From Parablautia intestinalis (GTDB lineage: Bacteria; Bacillota; Clostridia; Lachnospirales; Lachnospiraceae): a stretch of DNA of 39,963 nt. The position numbers and the translations under genes are program-made. The stretch lies in NCBI GenBank assembly GCA_003612395.1, contig RAYQ01000028.1:1-39963 (forward strand). Reading direction: 5' to 3'. Numbering within the stretch: position 1 is the stretch's first letter; each line of letters begins with the position of its first letter. Positions 23,364-32,037 of this stretch are shown piece after piece. The notes below the pieces were generated by a model. That model did not search any database and was not told the origin of the DNA. It saw only the letters and a list, made by a program, of their open reading frames with translations.

Positions 23364-24511
23364 GCGGGAAGAAAGAGGGCCTGTCACTGCATGGCCTGAC
23401 GAATAAAATCATGGGGGGTTTTGCAGAAAAAGTTTCCATGGCAGATAAGAAGCGTCTGCTCATGACGAATGTGCCTTACATCATTGTATTTTACCTGACA
23501 GATAAGCTCTCATGGCTGTACCGGCACTGCATGGGAAATTCTTTTGCGGAGAGGGCAGGGGTGCTTTTCCTGAATTTCCAGATAGCATTTGAAAATCCGG
23601 TTCCCAGCTTCCATGCCCGTGACCTGGCAGCCGGGGCAATCGGTGCGGCCATAGTAAAAACTATGGTGTACCTGAAAGGAAAAAATGCGAAGAAATACCG
23701 GCAGGGCGTGGAGTACGGTTCCGCAAGGTGGGGAAATGGGAAAGATATCGCACCGTTTATCGATCCGGTGTTCGACAACAATATCCTTTTCACCCAGACG
23801 GAGCGGCTTACCATGAATGGCAGGCCGAAAAAGCCGAAGTATGCAAGGAATAAGAACGTGGTGGTAATCGGCGGTTCCGGCTCCGGCAAGACAAGGTTCT
23901 ATGTTAAGCCCCAGATCATGCAGATGCCTTCAAATGTCAGCTTCGTGACCACTGATCCGAAAGGTACCATCCTGCTCGAATGCGGAAAAATGTTAAGCAG
24001 GGGCACGCCGAAGATGAAAAACGGGAAACCGGTCAGGGATAAAAACGGGAGGGTGGTTTACGAACCTTACCGGATCAAGGTGCTGAATACCATTAATTTT
24101 AAGAAAAGCATGCACTATAACCCCTTCCGGTATATCCGTTCCGAAAAGGATATTTTAAAGCTGGTGAATACCATTATCGCCAACACGAAAGGGGAAGGGG
24201 AAAAAGCCGCCGAAGATTTCTGGGTCAAATCCGAAAGGCTCTTATACTGTGCGCTGATTGGGTATATCTACTATGAAGCACCGGAAGAAGAGCAGAATTT
24301 CTCTACCCTGCTGGAATTCATTAACGCCTCGGAGACAAGGGAAGATGACGAGGAATTTAAAAATGCGGTGGATGAGCTGTTTGAGGAACTGGAACAGGAG
24401 AAGCCGGAACACTTTGCGGTGCGCCAATATAAAAAATTTAAGCTTGCGGCGGGAGTTATAAAATATAAAAGACTTCTTAATCAAAATAAATACAAAACAG
24501 CCACAGCATAG
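23360..24511 (+). pseudogene. virD4: VirD4/TraG coupling protein, 5' half, interrupted by an inserted element
   Basis: The 383-residue N-terminal part carries two membrane-proximal segments (about 33-52 and 85-105) and a Walker A GGSGSGKTR near residues 170-178. FVTTDPKGTILLECGKML follows. It is native through KLAAG (codon ending 24454), after which 18 foreign residues and a stop follow. The missing continuation, KTSKSILISCGARLAPFDVAE, resumes at 32041 in the same phase. The homologous T4CP is one protein of about 600 or more residues. As it stands the ATPase site is split, so the ICE coupling protein is non-functional unless the element excises. Confidence 0.92.
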
Positions 24512-24549
24512 CATTTATGCGGACACTGGCGGAAAGGAGGGAATTGATT

Positions 24550-26418
24550 ATGAGTCACGATTTAACAGCACTATACGAGAGGTTGAGCCATGATGACGAG
24601 TTACAGGGCGAGAGCAACAGCATATCCAACCAAAAAGCAATGTTGGAGGATTATGCGGAAAAGAACGGTTTTACGGGCATACGCCATTTTACCGACGACG
24701 GAATATCGGGCACGACCTTTGAACGTGAGGGGCTTCAAGCCATGCTTGCAGAGGTAGAAAAAGGCAATATCGGAACTATCATTGTGAAAGACATGAGCCG
24801 ATTGGGAAGAAATTATGTGCAAATGGGAATGTTGCGGGAACAGCTACGCAGGGCAAATGTAAGACTGATTGCGGTCAACGAGGGCGTTGACACAGGTTCG
24901 GGATTTGATGATGATTTCCTTCCGTTCCGTGACGTAATCAACGAATACTATGCAAAGGACATTAGCAAAAAAATCAAGTCTACCTTTAAGGCAAAGGGCG
25001 AGAGCGGAAAACACGTTGCGAGCAGTCCGCCATACGGTTATCTGAAAGACAGTGACGATAAAAACCAATGGGTAATTGATGAAGTGGCTGCGCCCATTGT
25101 CAGGCGGATATTCCGAATGACGCTTGAAGGTTATGGTCCGTTTCAGATTGCAAAACAGTTATCAGACGAGCATATTCCCGTTCCTGCTTACCACCAATCG
25201 CAGTTGGGCATTGGCTTGTGGCAGAGCAGGGAAATTAAAAACCCTTATAAGTGGGGAAGCTCCACCATAGCGCATATCTTACAGAAACATGAATATTTGG
25301 GGCACACGGTAAATTTCAAGACACGCAAGCATTTCAAGGACAAAAAGAGCCATTATGTGGACAAAGACCAGTGGTTAATCTTTGAAAATACCCATGCGCC
25401 GATTATTGACCAAGAAACCTTTGACAACGTACAGCGCATCAGAGGACAGGTAAGGCGTTACCCCGACGGTTGGGGCGAGGCGCACCCACTAACAGGCTTA
25501 ATGTATTGCGCTGGTTGCGGCGGCAAGATGTACGTCCACAGAGTAAACAACGGTAAGCGTGTTCCCATGTATGTATGCGGGAATTATGCGAAACAGCCAG
25601 TCGGGACATTGTGCAAGTCGGCGCACCGTATCAAAGCGGAGCACGTCATTGAGATAGTTGCAAGAACGATTAGGGAAGTTGTTAAGTATGCCAATCTTGA
25701 TAAAGAGCGTTTTGCGGAAGATATACAGTCGCATATCGAGGACAGGCAGACCGTAGATTTCAGCGAACAGAGAAAGCGAATGACCGTATGCGAAAAGCGC
25801 ATCGGGGAACTGGAAATGCTGATTGCGAAGATTTATGAGGATAACGCATTGGGAAAACTGTCAGACAAACGCTACACCATGCTCTATAATCAATATGAAG
25901 GCGAGCAGGAACAGCTACAGGGCGAGTTGGACGGTTACAGAACGGAACAGGCACAGTATGAAAATGACCGCAAATCTGCCGCACGTTTTCTGAAACTGGT
26001 TGAGAGATACAGCAATGCAGAAGAAATGACAACACTCATGCTAAATGAGTTTGTGGAGAAAATCATTGTCCATGAACGTGACCGCAAAGGGAGCGCGGAC
26101 ACCACACAGAAGATAGAGATTTATTTTAACTTTATCGGGGAATACATACCGCCGACTATGGCGGAGAAAGAGCCGACACCCGAAGAACTGGAGGAAATGC
26201 GGAAGAAAGAGGCGAGAAAGGATAAGTTACATCAAAATTATCTGAAACGGAAAGCGAACGGGAAGCAGAAAGAATATGAGGAACGCACCAAAGCCAAGAA
26301 AAAGGCGCAGATTGACAGCCAAAAGGAGCAGATAAGAGCCGAGGACAGGGAGAAAGGCATATATTTCCACGCCGGAGTGCCGAACATACCAAGAGCAGGC
26401 AAACAGGCGGTAATGTAA
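24550..26418 (+). CDS. tnpX: Large serine recombinase, TnpX/TndX type
   Basis: The 622-residue protein starts at ATG 24550 with GGAAAGGAGG 9 bases upstream. A longer frame from 24517 lacks such a site. The resolvase domain has catalytic Ser13 (YERLSHDDE), GISGTTFEREGLQ and DMSRLGRN. A recombinase domain follows (PPYGYLKD near 158, AKQLSDEHIPVP). A zinc ribbon comes next (CAGCGGKMYVHR near 320, then CGN and CKSAHRIK), then a coiled-coil region and a basic tail. It should excise and insert the element between attP/attB, using the GG core at the virD4 junction. It sits within 100 bases of the left end, the usual place. Confidence 0.93.
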   Translation: MSHDLTALYERLSHDDELQGESNSISNQKAMLEDYAEKNGFTGIRHFTDDGISGTTFEREGLQAMLAEVEKGNIGTIIVKDMSRLGRNYVQMGMLREQLRRANVRLIAVNEGVDTGSGFDDDFLPFRDVINEYYAKDISKKIKSTFKAKGESGKHVASSPPYGYLKDSDDKNQWVIDEVAAPIVRRIFRMTLEGYGPFQIAKQLSDEHIPVPAYHQSQLGIGLWQSREIKNPYKWGSSTIAHILQKHEYLGHTVNFKTRKHFKDKKSHYVDKDQWLIFENTHAPIIDQETFDNVQRIRGQVRRYPDGWGEAHPLTGLMYCAGCGGKMYVHRVNNGKRVPMYVCGNYAKQPVGTLCKSAHRIKAEHVIEIVARTIREVVKYANLDKERFAEDIQSHIEDRQTVDFSEQRKRMTVCEKRIGELEMLIAKIYEDNALGKLSDKRYTMLYNQYEGEQEQLQGELDGYRTEQAQYENDRKSAARFLKLVERYSNAEEMTTLMLNEFVEKIIVHERDRKGSADTTQKIEIYFNFIGEYIPPTMAEKEPTPEELEEMRKKEARKDKLHQNYLKRKANGKQKEYEERTKAKKKAQIDSQKEQIRAEDREKGIYFHAGVPNIPRAGKQAVM

Positions 26419-26435
26419 AAACTGATTTTGGGGAA

Positions 26436-26467
26436 AAGGCTATGACAATGGTTGTAGTCTTTTTTTA
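26436..26467 (+). terminator. Terminator after the serine recombinase gene
   Basis: AAGGCTA (26436-26442) pairs (with one G-T) with TAGTCTT (26455-26461) across a short loop that includes TGACA/TTG, and leads into a T7 run. It ends 20 bases after the recombinase stop. The 170 bases between it and the next gene hold no ORF. Confidence 0.55.
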
Positions 26468-26638
26468 TGTAGTAATTACCATATGAAATGAACCCTTATT
26501 CCTACAAGTGGAGAAATAACCAACAACAATATTCCGCAAGCCAATCTTCCCACAATAAACAGAAGAATACTATATATCAGCACCGAAAACAACCAATCAA
26601 TCATATCAATCAATCCATATCACAGGAGGGCAAAGACC

Positions 26639-27247
26639 ATGAATAAAAAGCAGGAACAGCAGATTTTAGACTATTACAGCATTACCGACAAATATATCCA
26701 TAGCAAGACACACTCCAATGCGCATCAGAGCGTATTTACCAAAGAAAGGGACAAATACCAGTGGCTTGTGTTGGAGCAGAAAAGCCAGTGTGAAGTCGAG
26801 GTAAGGCAGACCGACAGTCATGGAACAATCACAGCAAGGGATAATTACGAACTGACAAGAAATCTCCCTAAGTGCGTAGGCGTGGAGCGTTTATGTGAGG
26901 GCGCAAATATTCAGATACCTTTTAACGCTGATGAAATCAACTTAATCTATCAGTTTGGGGAGCAGAGCAAAGCGGAAACGTGCGCCAGTCTGTCCGCTAT
27001 TCTTCCGCAGGTAAAGGACAGCGGTACAAAGCAGATAGTAACCGATACATTGAAAAAATTAAATGCCCTGTCAGAAGAAATGTGTGCGGAACTGACTGCC
27101 ACCACCAAAAGACGGAAACTGACCGAGCGTGACCAGTCCATAAAGACAAGGTTAGCCAAAGCAAAGGAACAGGCGAAACAGCCGACAGTTGCAGAGAGAA
27201 AACAGCACAGAACCCACAGCAAAGGAAAGGGGGATATGGAACTATGA
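26639..27247 (+). CDS. Transposon-associated hypothetical protein
   Basis: The 202-residue, mostly helical protein begins MNKKQEQQILDYYSITDKYI and ends in a basic tail (RKQHRTHSKGKGDMEL). CAGGAGGGC is a good ribosome-binding site. It lies between the recombinase and the mobilisation genes, a typical position for uncharacterised helical proteins of Tn4451-like elements. No catalytic motif was identified. The stop overlaps the next start (ATGA, 27244-27247). Confidence 0.65.
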   Translation: MNKKQEQQILDYYSITDKYIHSKTHSNAHQSVFTKERDKYQWLVLEQKSQCEVEVRQTDSHGTITARDNYELTRNLPKCVGVERLCEGANIQIPFNADEINLIYQFGEQSKAETCASLSAILPQVKDSGTKQIVTDTLKKLNALSEEMCAELTATTKRRKLTERDQSIKTRLAKAKEQAKQPTVAERKQHRTHSKGKGDMEL

Positions 27248-27525
27248 AACTTTCCCGATATGAGCAGGAAACGATTGTCAATTACAATGCAGGGGAGCAG
27301 ACCGCCATCCTCTACACAAGGGATAAGGCAATCATGCGAAAACTTGACACGCTTGTTGCCGACTTTCCCGACAAATACAAGCAGACAGGGCAGGACGAAG
27401 TATCTAAGACCTATTCCTTGCCGAAGTCATACGTCAGCTACCGCAAGCCGAGGGCGGTCAGCACCGAACAGAGGGAACGGGCAAGGCAGATGATGATTGC
27501 AAAGAATAAGGCAAAGGGCGATTAA
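27244..27525 (+). CDS. Small transposon-associated hypothetical protein
   Basis: This 93-residue basic protein (MKLSRYEQETIVNYNAGEQ at the start, then TAILYTRDKAIMRKLD) is coupled by an ATGA overlap to the upstream gene. A composition rich in Lys, Arg and Tyr suggests nucleic-acid binding. Family not recognised. It recurs, from memory, in Firmicute mobile elements next to similar helical proteins. Confidence 0.6.
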   Translation: MKLSRYEQETIVNYNAGEQTAILYTRDKAIMRKLDTLVADFPDKYKQTGQDEVSKTYSLPKSYVSYRKPRAVSTEQRERARQMMIAKNKAKGD

Positions 27526-27614
27526 GCAAAATTTAATGGAATTGTGTGTACGGTTATGGTAAAATAAAAATATTAAGCAATTCAATAAATCGGAATTTAC
27601 AAGGAGAATACAAT

Positions 27615-27944
27615 ATGGACGGAAGAATTATTGGATTTATAGTGTGGGCGTTATGTGGCTGTCTTATGATTGGTCTTGGAATTGGTGCTTTTTTCTCAAA
27701 GAAAGCAGTTGGTTTTTGGGCGAATATCAAGACTTTTCCAGTGAATGACATAAGGGGATACAATCGTGCAACTGGTAAATTATTTATTGCATATGGAGTC
27801 ATTTTTATTGTATTAGGAGTACCTTTGCTTGGTGGTCAAAATACGCCATATATCTTATTATCTGTATTGGGAGTAATGATAGAAACAATAGCAATTATGG
27901 CAATTTATAATGTATCTATTACAAAGAAATACAGAGAGAAATAG
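27615..27944 (+). CDS. Small integral membrane protein paired with SdpI
   Basis: The 109-residue protein starts at ATG 27615 with AAGGAG at 27601-27606. It has three predicted membrane helices (about 6-26, 60-76 and 80-98) and a conserved loop motif VGFWANIKTFPVNDIRGYNR. It lies 57 bases upstream of the SdpI-family gene. This pairing recurs, from memory, in gut Clostridia. The function is unknown; the partner suggests protection against a membrane-active toxin, which is inference. Confidence 0.7.
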   Translation: MDGRIIGFIVWALCGCLMIGLGIGAFFSKKAVGFWANIKTFPVNDIRGYNRATGKLFIAYGVIFIVLGVPLLGGQNTPYILLSVLGVMIETIAIMAIYNVSITKKYREK

Positions 27945-28001
27945 AACAATTCCTGTTTGTAGAATTGGAAGAATCGGCATTTATGAAAGTGAGGGAAATA
28001 T

Positions 28002-28379
28002 ATGTGGTTTTGGTGGTTCATATTTGTTTGTGATTTACTTATTCCAGTTATAATGATTATTGCTGGTAATATGATGTGGAAACATGCTCCTAAAAAAATC
28101 AATGGAATAATTGGTTATCGAACAGCACGTTCTATGAAAAATATAGACACATGGAAATTTGCACAGGAGCATTGTGGCCGCTTATGGTGGAAAATTGGTT
28201 GGGTTATTTTGATGCCATCAGTTGTTATCCATTTTCCTTTTTATCATAGTTCAGAGAATATAATTGGAACAGTTGCGGCAATTCTATGTACAATACAATG
28301 TCTGATTTTAGTATTAGCTATTTTCCCAACAGAACAAGCCTTAAAAAGAACATTTACCGAAGAAGGAGTACGAAGATAA
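28002..28379 (+). CDS. SdpI-family membrane protein
   Basis: The 125-residue protein has membrane segments at about 3-23, 62-82 and 86-106 and the family motif GIIGYRTARSMKNIDTWKFA (about 35-54). The B. subtilis SdpI protein is an immunity and signalling membrane protein against the SdpC toxin. No SdpC-type toxin is seen here, so this copy may protect the host or element against a toxin from elsewhere. GTGAGGGA precedes the ATG. Confidence 0.8.
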   Translation: MWFWWFIFVCDLLIPVIMIIAGNMMWKHAPKKINGIIGYRTARSMKNIDTWKFAQEHCGRLWWKIGWVILMPSVVIHFPFYHSSENIIGTVAAILCTIQCLILVLAIFPTEQALKRTFTEEGVRR

Positions 28380-28445
28380 TTTCCAGTTTTTCGGGAAAAA
28401 TCAGGACAGAAAAATGATATGAAAACTGAATATTGTTTACCTTTA

Positions 28446-28486
28446 GGTAGCGATTATCTTAACAGACAATCAGCTACCTTTTTTAT
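28446..28486 (+). terminator. Terminator after the SdpI gene
   Basis: GGTAGC (28446-28451) pairs with GCTACC (28473-28478) around a 21-base loop in which ATT and AAT can extend the stem. A T-rich tract follows immediately. It separates the membrane-protein pair from the mobilisation genes. Confidence 0.8.
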
Positions 28487-28531
28487 TTTCAGAACCTATC
28501 AACACAGCACAGAAAGAATGGGGTATCAGAA

Positions 28532-28873
28532 ATGATTGAGAGCAAGAATGACACAAGCAAAAACTTAGAAAAAGCATTGCAGGCATTGAAACAGGCGCAA
28601 CAGCGTGTAGCTAACGAAAAGAAAAAGCAGAACGAGAAGAAACGGAAAGCCGAGAACCACCACAAGTACATCATGGGCGGTATTATTGTGAAGTATTTCC
28701 CCGACTGTTACAGCTATGACGAGGGCGAGTTAAACCGTATCTTGTCGGTTGCCTTGCAGACAAAGGAATGTCAGCAGATTATATCTAAAATCAAAGCGGA
28801 AAACCGAGAAACCACTCCCCCACAATCCACTCTCCCCAATGCCGAAAATGAAAGCGAGGGTGGTACGGAATGA
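28532..28873 (+). CDS. Mobilisation accessory protein, DUF3847-like
   Basis: The 113-residue protein has an N-terminal coiled coil rich in Lys, Glu and Gln (LEKALQALKQAQQRVANEKKK) and then KYIMGGIIVKYFPDCYSYDE. This resembles DUF3847 proteins that accompany MobA/MobL relaxases in Firmicute mobilizable elements, where they probably act in the relaxosome. It lies immediately before the oriT candidate and the relaxase. The ribosome-binding site is weak (GGGGT). Confidence 0.65.
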   Translation: MIESKNDTSKNLEKALQALKQAQQRVANEKKKQNEKKRKAENHHKYIMGGIIVKYFPDCYSYDEGELNRILSVALQTKECQQIISKIKAENRETTPPQSTLPNAENESEGGTE

Positions 28874-28910
28874 TGAGGGAAACGGAACTGGAAAACCGAG
28901 GTAATGTATT

Positions 28911-29068
28911 CACCCTGTTTACAGGGTGCGCACAGATATACCACCAGAGGTGGTATGTGCGCTCTCCGAGGGGCAAGTTTCACTTGCATGGACTCCTGCG
29001 GAGGGCGTTGTCTGCCTTGCAGCAGCCAAAAGGGGAAACGACAATTCCCCTTCGCAAGCTGCGCTTGC
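28911..29068. other. Candidate oriT of the inner mobilizable element
   Basis: Six hairpins are strung together in 158 bases. They are CACCCTGT/ACAGGGTG (28911-28928), a 14-bp stem with one 4-base bulge (28928-28962, TACCACC/GGTGGTA core), GCAAGT/ACTTGC (28973-28987), CTCC/GGAG (28993-29003), AAGGGGAA/TTCCCCTT (29030-29052) and GCAAGC/GCTTGC (29054-29068). The region lies between a relaxosome-type gene and the relaxase gene, where oriT is expected. A 105-residue frame across it (28870-29187) is not protein-like. Confidence 0.65.
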
Positions 29069-29179
29069 TACCCTTTAGTGAACTTTGCGTTCAGACAAAA
29101 GCCAAAGTACGGCTTTTATCTGCCCACAAAGTCTATCCATGCGCCCCTCTACCCTATCGGCAGAATGTAGGTGTTGCGT

Positions 29180-30754
29180 ATGGGTAATGTCACGAAACAG
29201 GCAAGCACACGTTTTTCCATAGTCAAGCGGAGCAAGGGGCAGTCGACGGTTGAGAAAGCGTCCTATATCAGCAGGAGTATTCTTGTCAGTGAATATGACG
29301 GACAGACATATCGACCAAAATACCATGAAGATTTAGTCCATAGCGAAATCACTCTCCCACCCAATGCGCCCAAAGAATATGCAGACCGAGCCATCTTATG
29401 GAACGCTGTTGAACTGTCAGAGAAAGGACAGAAATCACAGCTTGCGAGAATGTTGAAAGCGTCACTCCCCAACGAGTGGAGTTATGAACTTGCGGAGAAA
29501 GTCGTGAGGGATTATGTGCAGAGGAATTTTGTTGATAAAGGTATGTGCGCTGATTGGGCAATACATGACAGCGAGAACGACAAAGGACAGCGCAATCTCC
29601 ATATCCATGTTCTACTCACTATGCGCCCCCTCGCTGAAAACGGGGAATGGGGAGCAAAACAAAAGAAGATTTATGACCTTGACAAAAACGGCGAGAAGAT
29701 ACCAGTGATTGATAAAAAGACAGGTCAGCAGAAAGTAGACAAGCGGAACAGGAAACAGTGGAAATGTCACACCGCCGACAGCACCGACTGGAACAGCAAA
29801 GAGAACGCCAAAATGTGGCGCAAGGATTTAGCCGACACAATCAATGCCACCAATGAGCAGTTGGGTATTGCGGTACATTGGGAACACCGTTCTTTTAAGG
29901 AACAGGGAATTGACAGAGAGCCGACTATCCATATCGGGGCGGTTGCCAACGCTTTAGAGCGCAAAGGCATACAGACCGAGAGGGGAAACATCAATCGGGA
30001 AATCATCAAGAACAATATGCTGTTAGAACAGGCGAAAGAAATGCTCATGCTTGCCAAGCAGGAACTTCACAGCGCCCAGTATGCCAAGATTAAGAGTACA
30101 GCGGTCAGCGTGAAGAATGAAGTCATGGAGATGATTGCAAAAGTGAGGGAGCGCAAAGGCAGATTAGACTTGCCGATTGTCAGCGGAAAGCATTTAAGAA
30201 AAATAGCTGACCGAACCGCCTTGCAGTCAGCCGACAATGCGGAGAAATTCATCACGACAAGGAAGATAGACAGCTTTGAGAGCCTTGCGAAATTCACAGC
30301 GGATAGGGAACAGAAATACCAACAGTTGGAAACGGTACATCTTTCCAAGGGGCAGAAACTAAACCGATTAAAGGAACTGTCAAAAATGTATGCCCTCTTT
30401 GCGCCAATCCAAGCCACCTATAAGGAGAGCCAGTCACTCAAAGGACTTGCTAAGATGAAATACGATAGAGCGCATAAGGACAGCTTATCGAAGTATCCCG
30501 AATTAAAGGAGCGTATGCAGAGCCTTTTACAGAACGGCGAGAAGATAACGCCGAAACAGTGGAAAGCCGAGATACAGTCTTTGCAGTCCGAGTATGACAG
30601 TATCGGCAAAGAGCAGACCAAGACCGCCACAGAATTAGCTTATGCCGAGGTAATCGGCTATAACAAGAAGAACCTTGAGAGGGAGCTTCAAAATGAGAGC
30701 CGACAGCAGAACAGGCAACAGGGCAGAAGGAAACGAAGGGAGGAAGAAATTTAA
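29180..30754 (+). CDS. mobA: MobA/MobL-family relaxase (MOBQ)
   Basis: The 524-residue protein begins MGNVTKQASTRFSIVKRSKG (ATG 29180; a GTG at 29171 is an alternative). The relaxase domain has the three-His metal motif in the form HIHVLLTMRP (near residues 140-149), preceded by CADWAIHDSENDKGQRN. The Tyr nucleophile is expected in the N-terminal part (ASYISRSI near 32-39). A long helical, Lys/Glu-rich C-terminal half (about 290-524) probably mediates protein contacts. It should nick the oriT candidate just upstream and let the element transfer using another element's conjugation channel. Confidence 0.9.
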   Translation: MGNVTKQASTRFSIVKRSKGQSTVEKASYISRSILVSEYDGQTYRPKYHEDLVHSEITLPPNAPKEYADRAILWNAVELSEKGQKSQLARMLKASLPNEWSYELAEKVVRDYVQRNFVDKGMCADWAIHDSENDKGQRNLHIHVLLTMRPLAENGEWGAKQKKIYDLDKNGEKIPVIDKKTGQQKVDKRNRKQWKCHTADSTDWNSKENAKMWRKDLADTINATNEQLGIAVHWEHRSFKEQGIDREPTIHIGAVANALERKGIQTERGNINREIIKNNMLLEQAKEMLMLAKQELHSAQYAKIKSTAVSVKNEVMEMIAKVRERKGRLDLPIVSGKHLRKIADRTALQSADNAEKFITTRKIDSFESLAKFTADREQKYQQLETVHLSKGQKLNRLKELSKMYALFAPIQATYKESQSLKGLAKMKYDRAHKDSLSKYPELKERMQSLLQNGEKITPKQWKAEIQSLQSEYDSIGKEQTKTATELAYAEVIGYNKKNLERELQNESRQQNRQQGRRKRREEEI

Positions 30755-30765
30755 TGTGAATTTTA

Positions 30766-30794
30766 TTGTAAAGACAGACGGTTTTTTGTATAAT
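30766..30794 (+). promoter_or_regulatory. Promoter of the Rpn-family gene
   Basis: TTGTAA (30766-30771) and TATAAT (30789-30794) are separated by exactly 17 bases, starting 12 bases after the relaxase stop codon and 64 bases upstream of the ATG at 30858. The -10 is a perfect consensus. Confidence 0.7.
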
Positions 30795-30857
30795 AGAGAT
30801 ACAGTAGGAGCAAGCTGTATTGTATCTTCTGCTGAATTGCAATAGCGAGGTGGTAAA

Positions 30858-31712
30858 ATGGCACAAAACACGCCGAAGCGTAAAATAAAAGACAGCGTGT
30901 TCACAAATTTATTTCAGGACAAAAAATATCTGCTCCGACTGTATAAGGCACTTCACCCAGAGGACAGTAATGTAACAGAAGAAGATATAAAAGATGTTAC
31001 TATCAAACACATACTGGTAGACGCAGACTATAATGACCTTGGATTTTCGATTGGTGGCAGACTTGTCATTCTGGTTGAAAGTCAGTCAATATGGACATTG
31101 AATATTATAATACGTGCGCTGATGTATCTTATACAGACATATCACGATTTTTTCAAGCGCACCAAGCAAAATCTGTATGGCTCTAAAAAAGTGAATATGC
31201 CAAAACCTGAATTGTATGTGATATTTACGGGAGAAAAGCCGAAGAACCCACCCGACATCATATCGCTTTCAAAAGACTTTTTTGACGGTGAAAAGATAGC
31301 GGTAGACGCAGAGGTCAAAGTGCTTTATCAAGAGGACGAGGGCAACATAATCGGGCAGTATATTATTTTCTGCAAAGTATATAATGAGCAGAGAAAGAAA
31401 TACGGGCAGACAAAGAAAGCGGTAACGGAAACAATCCGTATCTGTAAAAACCGAAACGTGTTAAAAGAATATCTTGAAAGTAAAGAACAGGAGGTTGTAG
31501 ACATTATGATGACATTGTTTGATGATGAGCAGGTTTTGGAAGCATATGCAGAGGATATTAAAAACAATGAGGCAAGAAAAACAGCAAAAAGAAATGCGAT
31601 TACTATGTTGGAAAAAGGACGAATTTCAGTAGAAGAAATACTAACTTTTTTCCCTGAGTTGACATCAGATGATGTAAAAGAAATTGAAAAAGAGGTTATG
31701 CAGTTAGTATAA
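30858..31712 (+). CDS. Rpn-family PD-(D/E)XK nuclease
   Basis: The 284-residue protein opens with FTNLFQDKKYLLRLYKALHP (about 15-34). It has a PD-(D/E)XK core with the pattern Asp (DADYNDLGF), then Glu-x-Gln in VILVESQSIW (about 72-81). The C-terminal helical tail carries MLEKGRISVEEILTFFPE. Rpn proteins promote recombination and have been linked to defence. Here the gene has its own promoter and is cargo between the relaxase and the tnpW-like gene. Residue placement is from reading only. Confidence 0.82.
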   Translation: MAQNTPKRKIKDSVFTNLFQDKKYLLRLYKALHPEDSNVTEEDIKDVTIKHILVDADYNDLGFSIGGRLVILVESQSIWTLNIIIRALMYLIQTYHDFFKRTKQNLYGSKKVNMPKPELYVIFTGEKPKNPPDIISLSKDFFDGEKIAVDAEVKVLYQEDEGNIIGQYIIFCKVYNEQRKKYGQTKKAVTETIRICKNRNVLKEYLESKEQEVVDIMMTLFDDEQVLEAYAEDIKNNEARKTAKRNAITMLEKGRISVEEILTFFPELTSDDVKEIEKEVMQLV

Positions 31713-31749
31713 TCGACAAAACAATTTAATATCAAAATAACAGCGTAAA

Positions 31750-31790
31750 GGCGTATGGAACAGTAAATTGTAAACCATGCGTCTTTTTTT
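31750..31790 (+). terminator. Terminator after the Rpn-family gene
   Basis: GGCGTATGG (31750-31758) pairs with CCATGCGTC (31775-31783), allowing G-T pairs, and runs into a T-tract. This rules out the ATG at 31777 as the start of the following small gene. Confidence 0.7.
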
Positions 31791-31809
31791 TGCGCCCAAA
31801 AGGAGGAAC

Positions 31810-32010
31810 ATGAGCGACAACATTCAGACCAATACCACAGGGCGATTAACGCCCTGTTTACAAACCAAGATTGATAAGATGAGTTACTTAGTCGAAGTGC
31901 ACTTCTCTGCTACAAGCACCCAAAGCGTAGAGGACAAGCTAAAGCGTGTCATTCTCCATGATTTAGAGCATGGAAAACAGGGAAAATCAAGAGAAAGTGA
32001 TGAAAAATGA
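31810..32010 (+). CDS. tnpW: TnpW-family transposon protein
   Basis: The 66-residue product reads LQTKIDKMSYLVEVHFSAT (about 17-35), then TQSVEDKLKRVILHDLEH. This is the compact signature I associate with TnpW of Tn4451-like elements. ATG 31810 follows AGGAGG closely (31801-31806). It is the last gene before the right junction (32038), as in Tn4451 relatives. Its molecular role is not established. Confidence 0.75.
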   Translation: MSDNIQTNTTGRLTPCLQTKIDKMSYLVEVHFSATSTQSVEDKLKRVILHDLEHGKQGKSRESDEK

Positions 32011-32037
32011 TGAATACGTCCTTGACAAGTAGCAACA

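Noticed and set aside
26500-26640. CRISPR-like repeats (CAATCAATC type) before the gene at 26639
   Set aside because: Only short, irregular AATC runs with no regular spacers.
28870-29187. 105-residue frame across the oriT candidate
   Set aside because: Starts at an ATGA overlap but is made of translated hairpins, with no protein-like composition; kept as DNA structure instead.
31777-31809. Upstream start for the TnpW-like gene at 31777
   Set aside because: The ATG lies inside the Rpn terminator; ATG 31810 follows AGGAGG.
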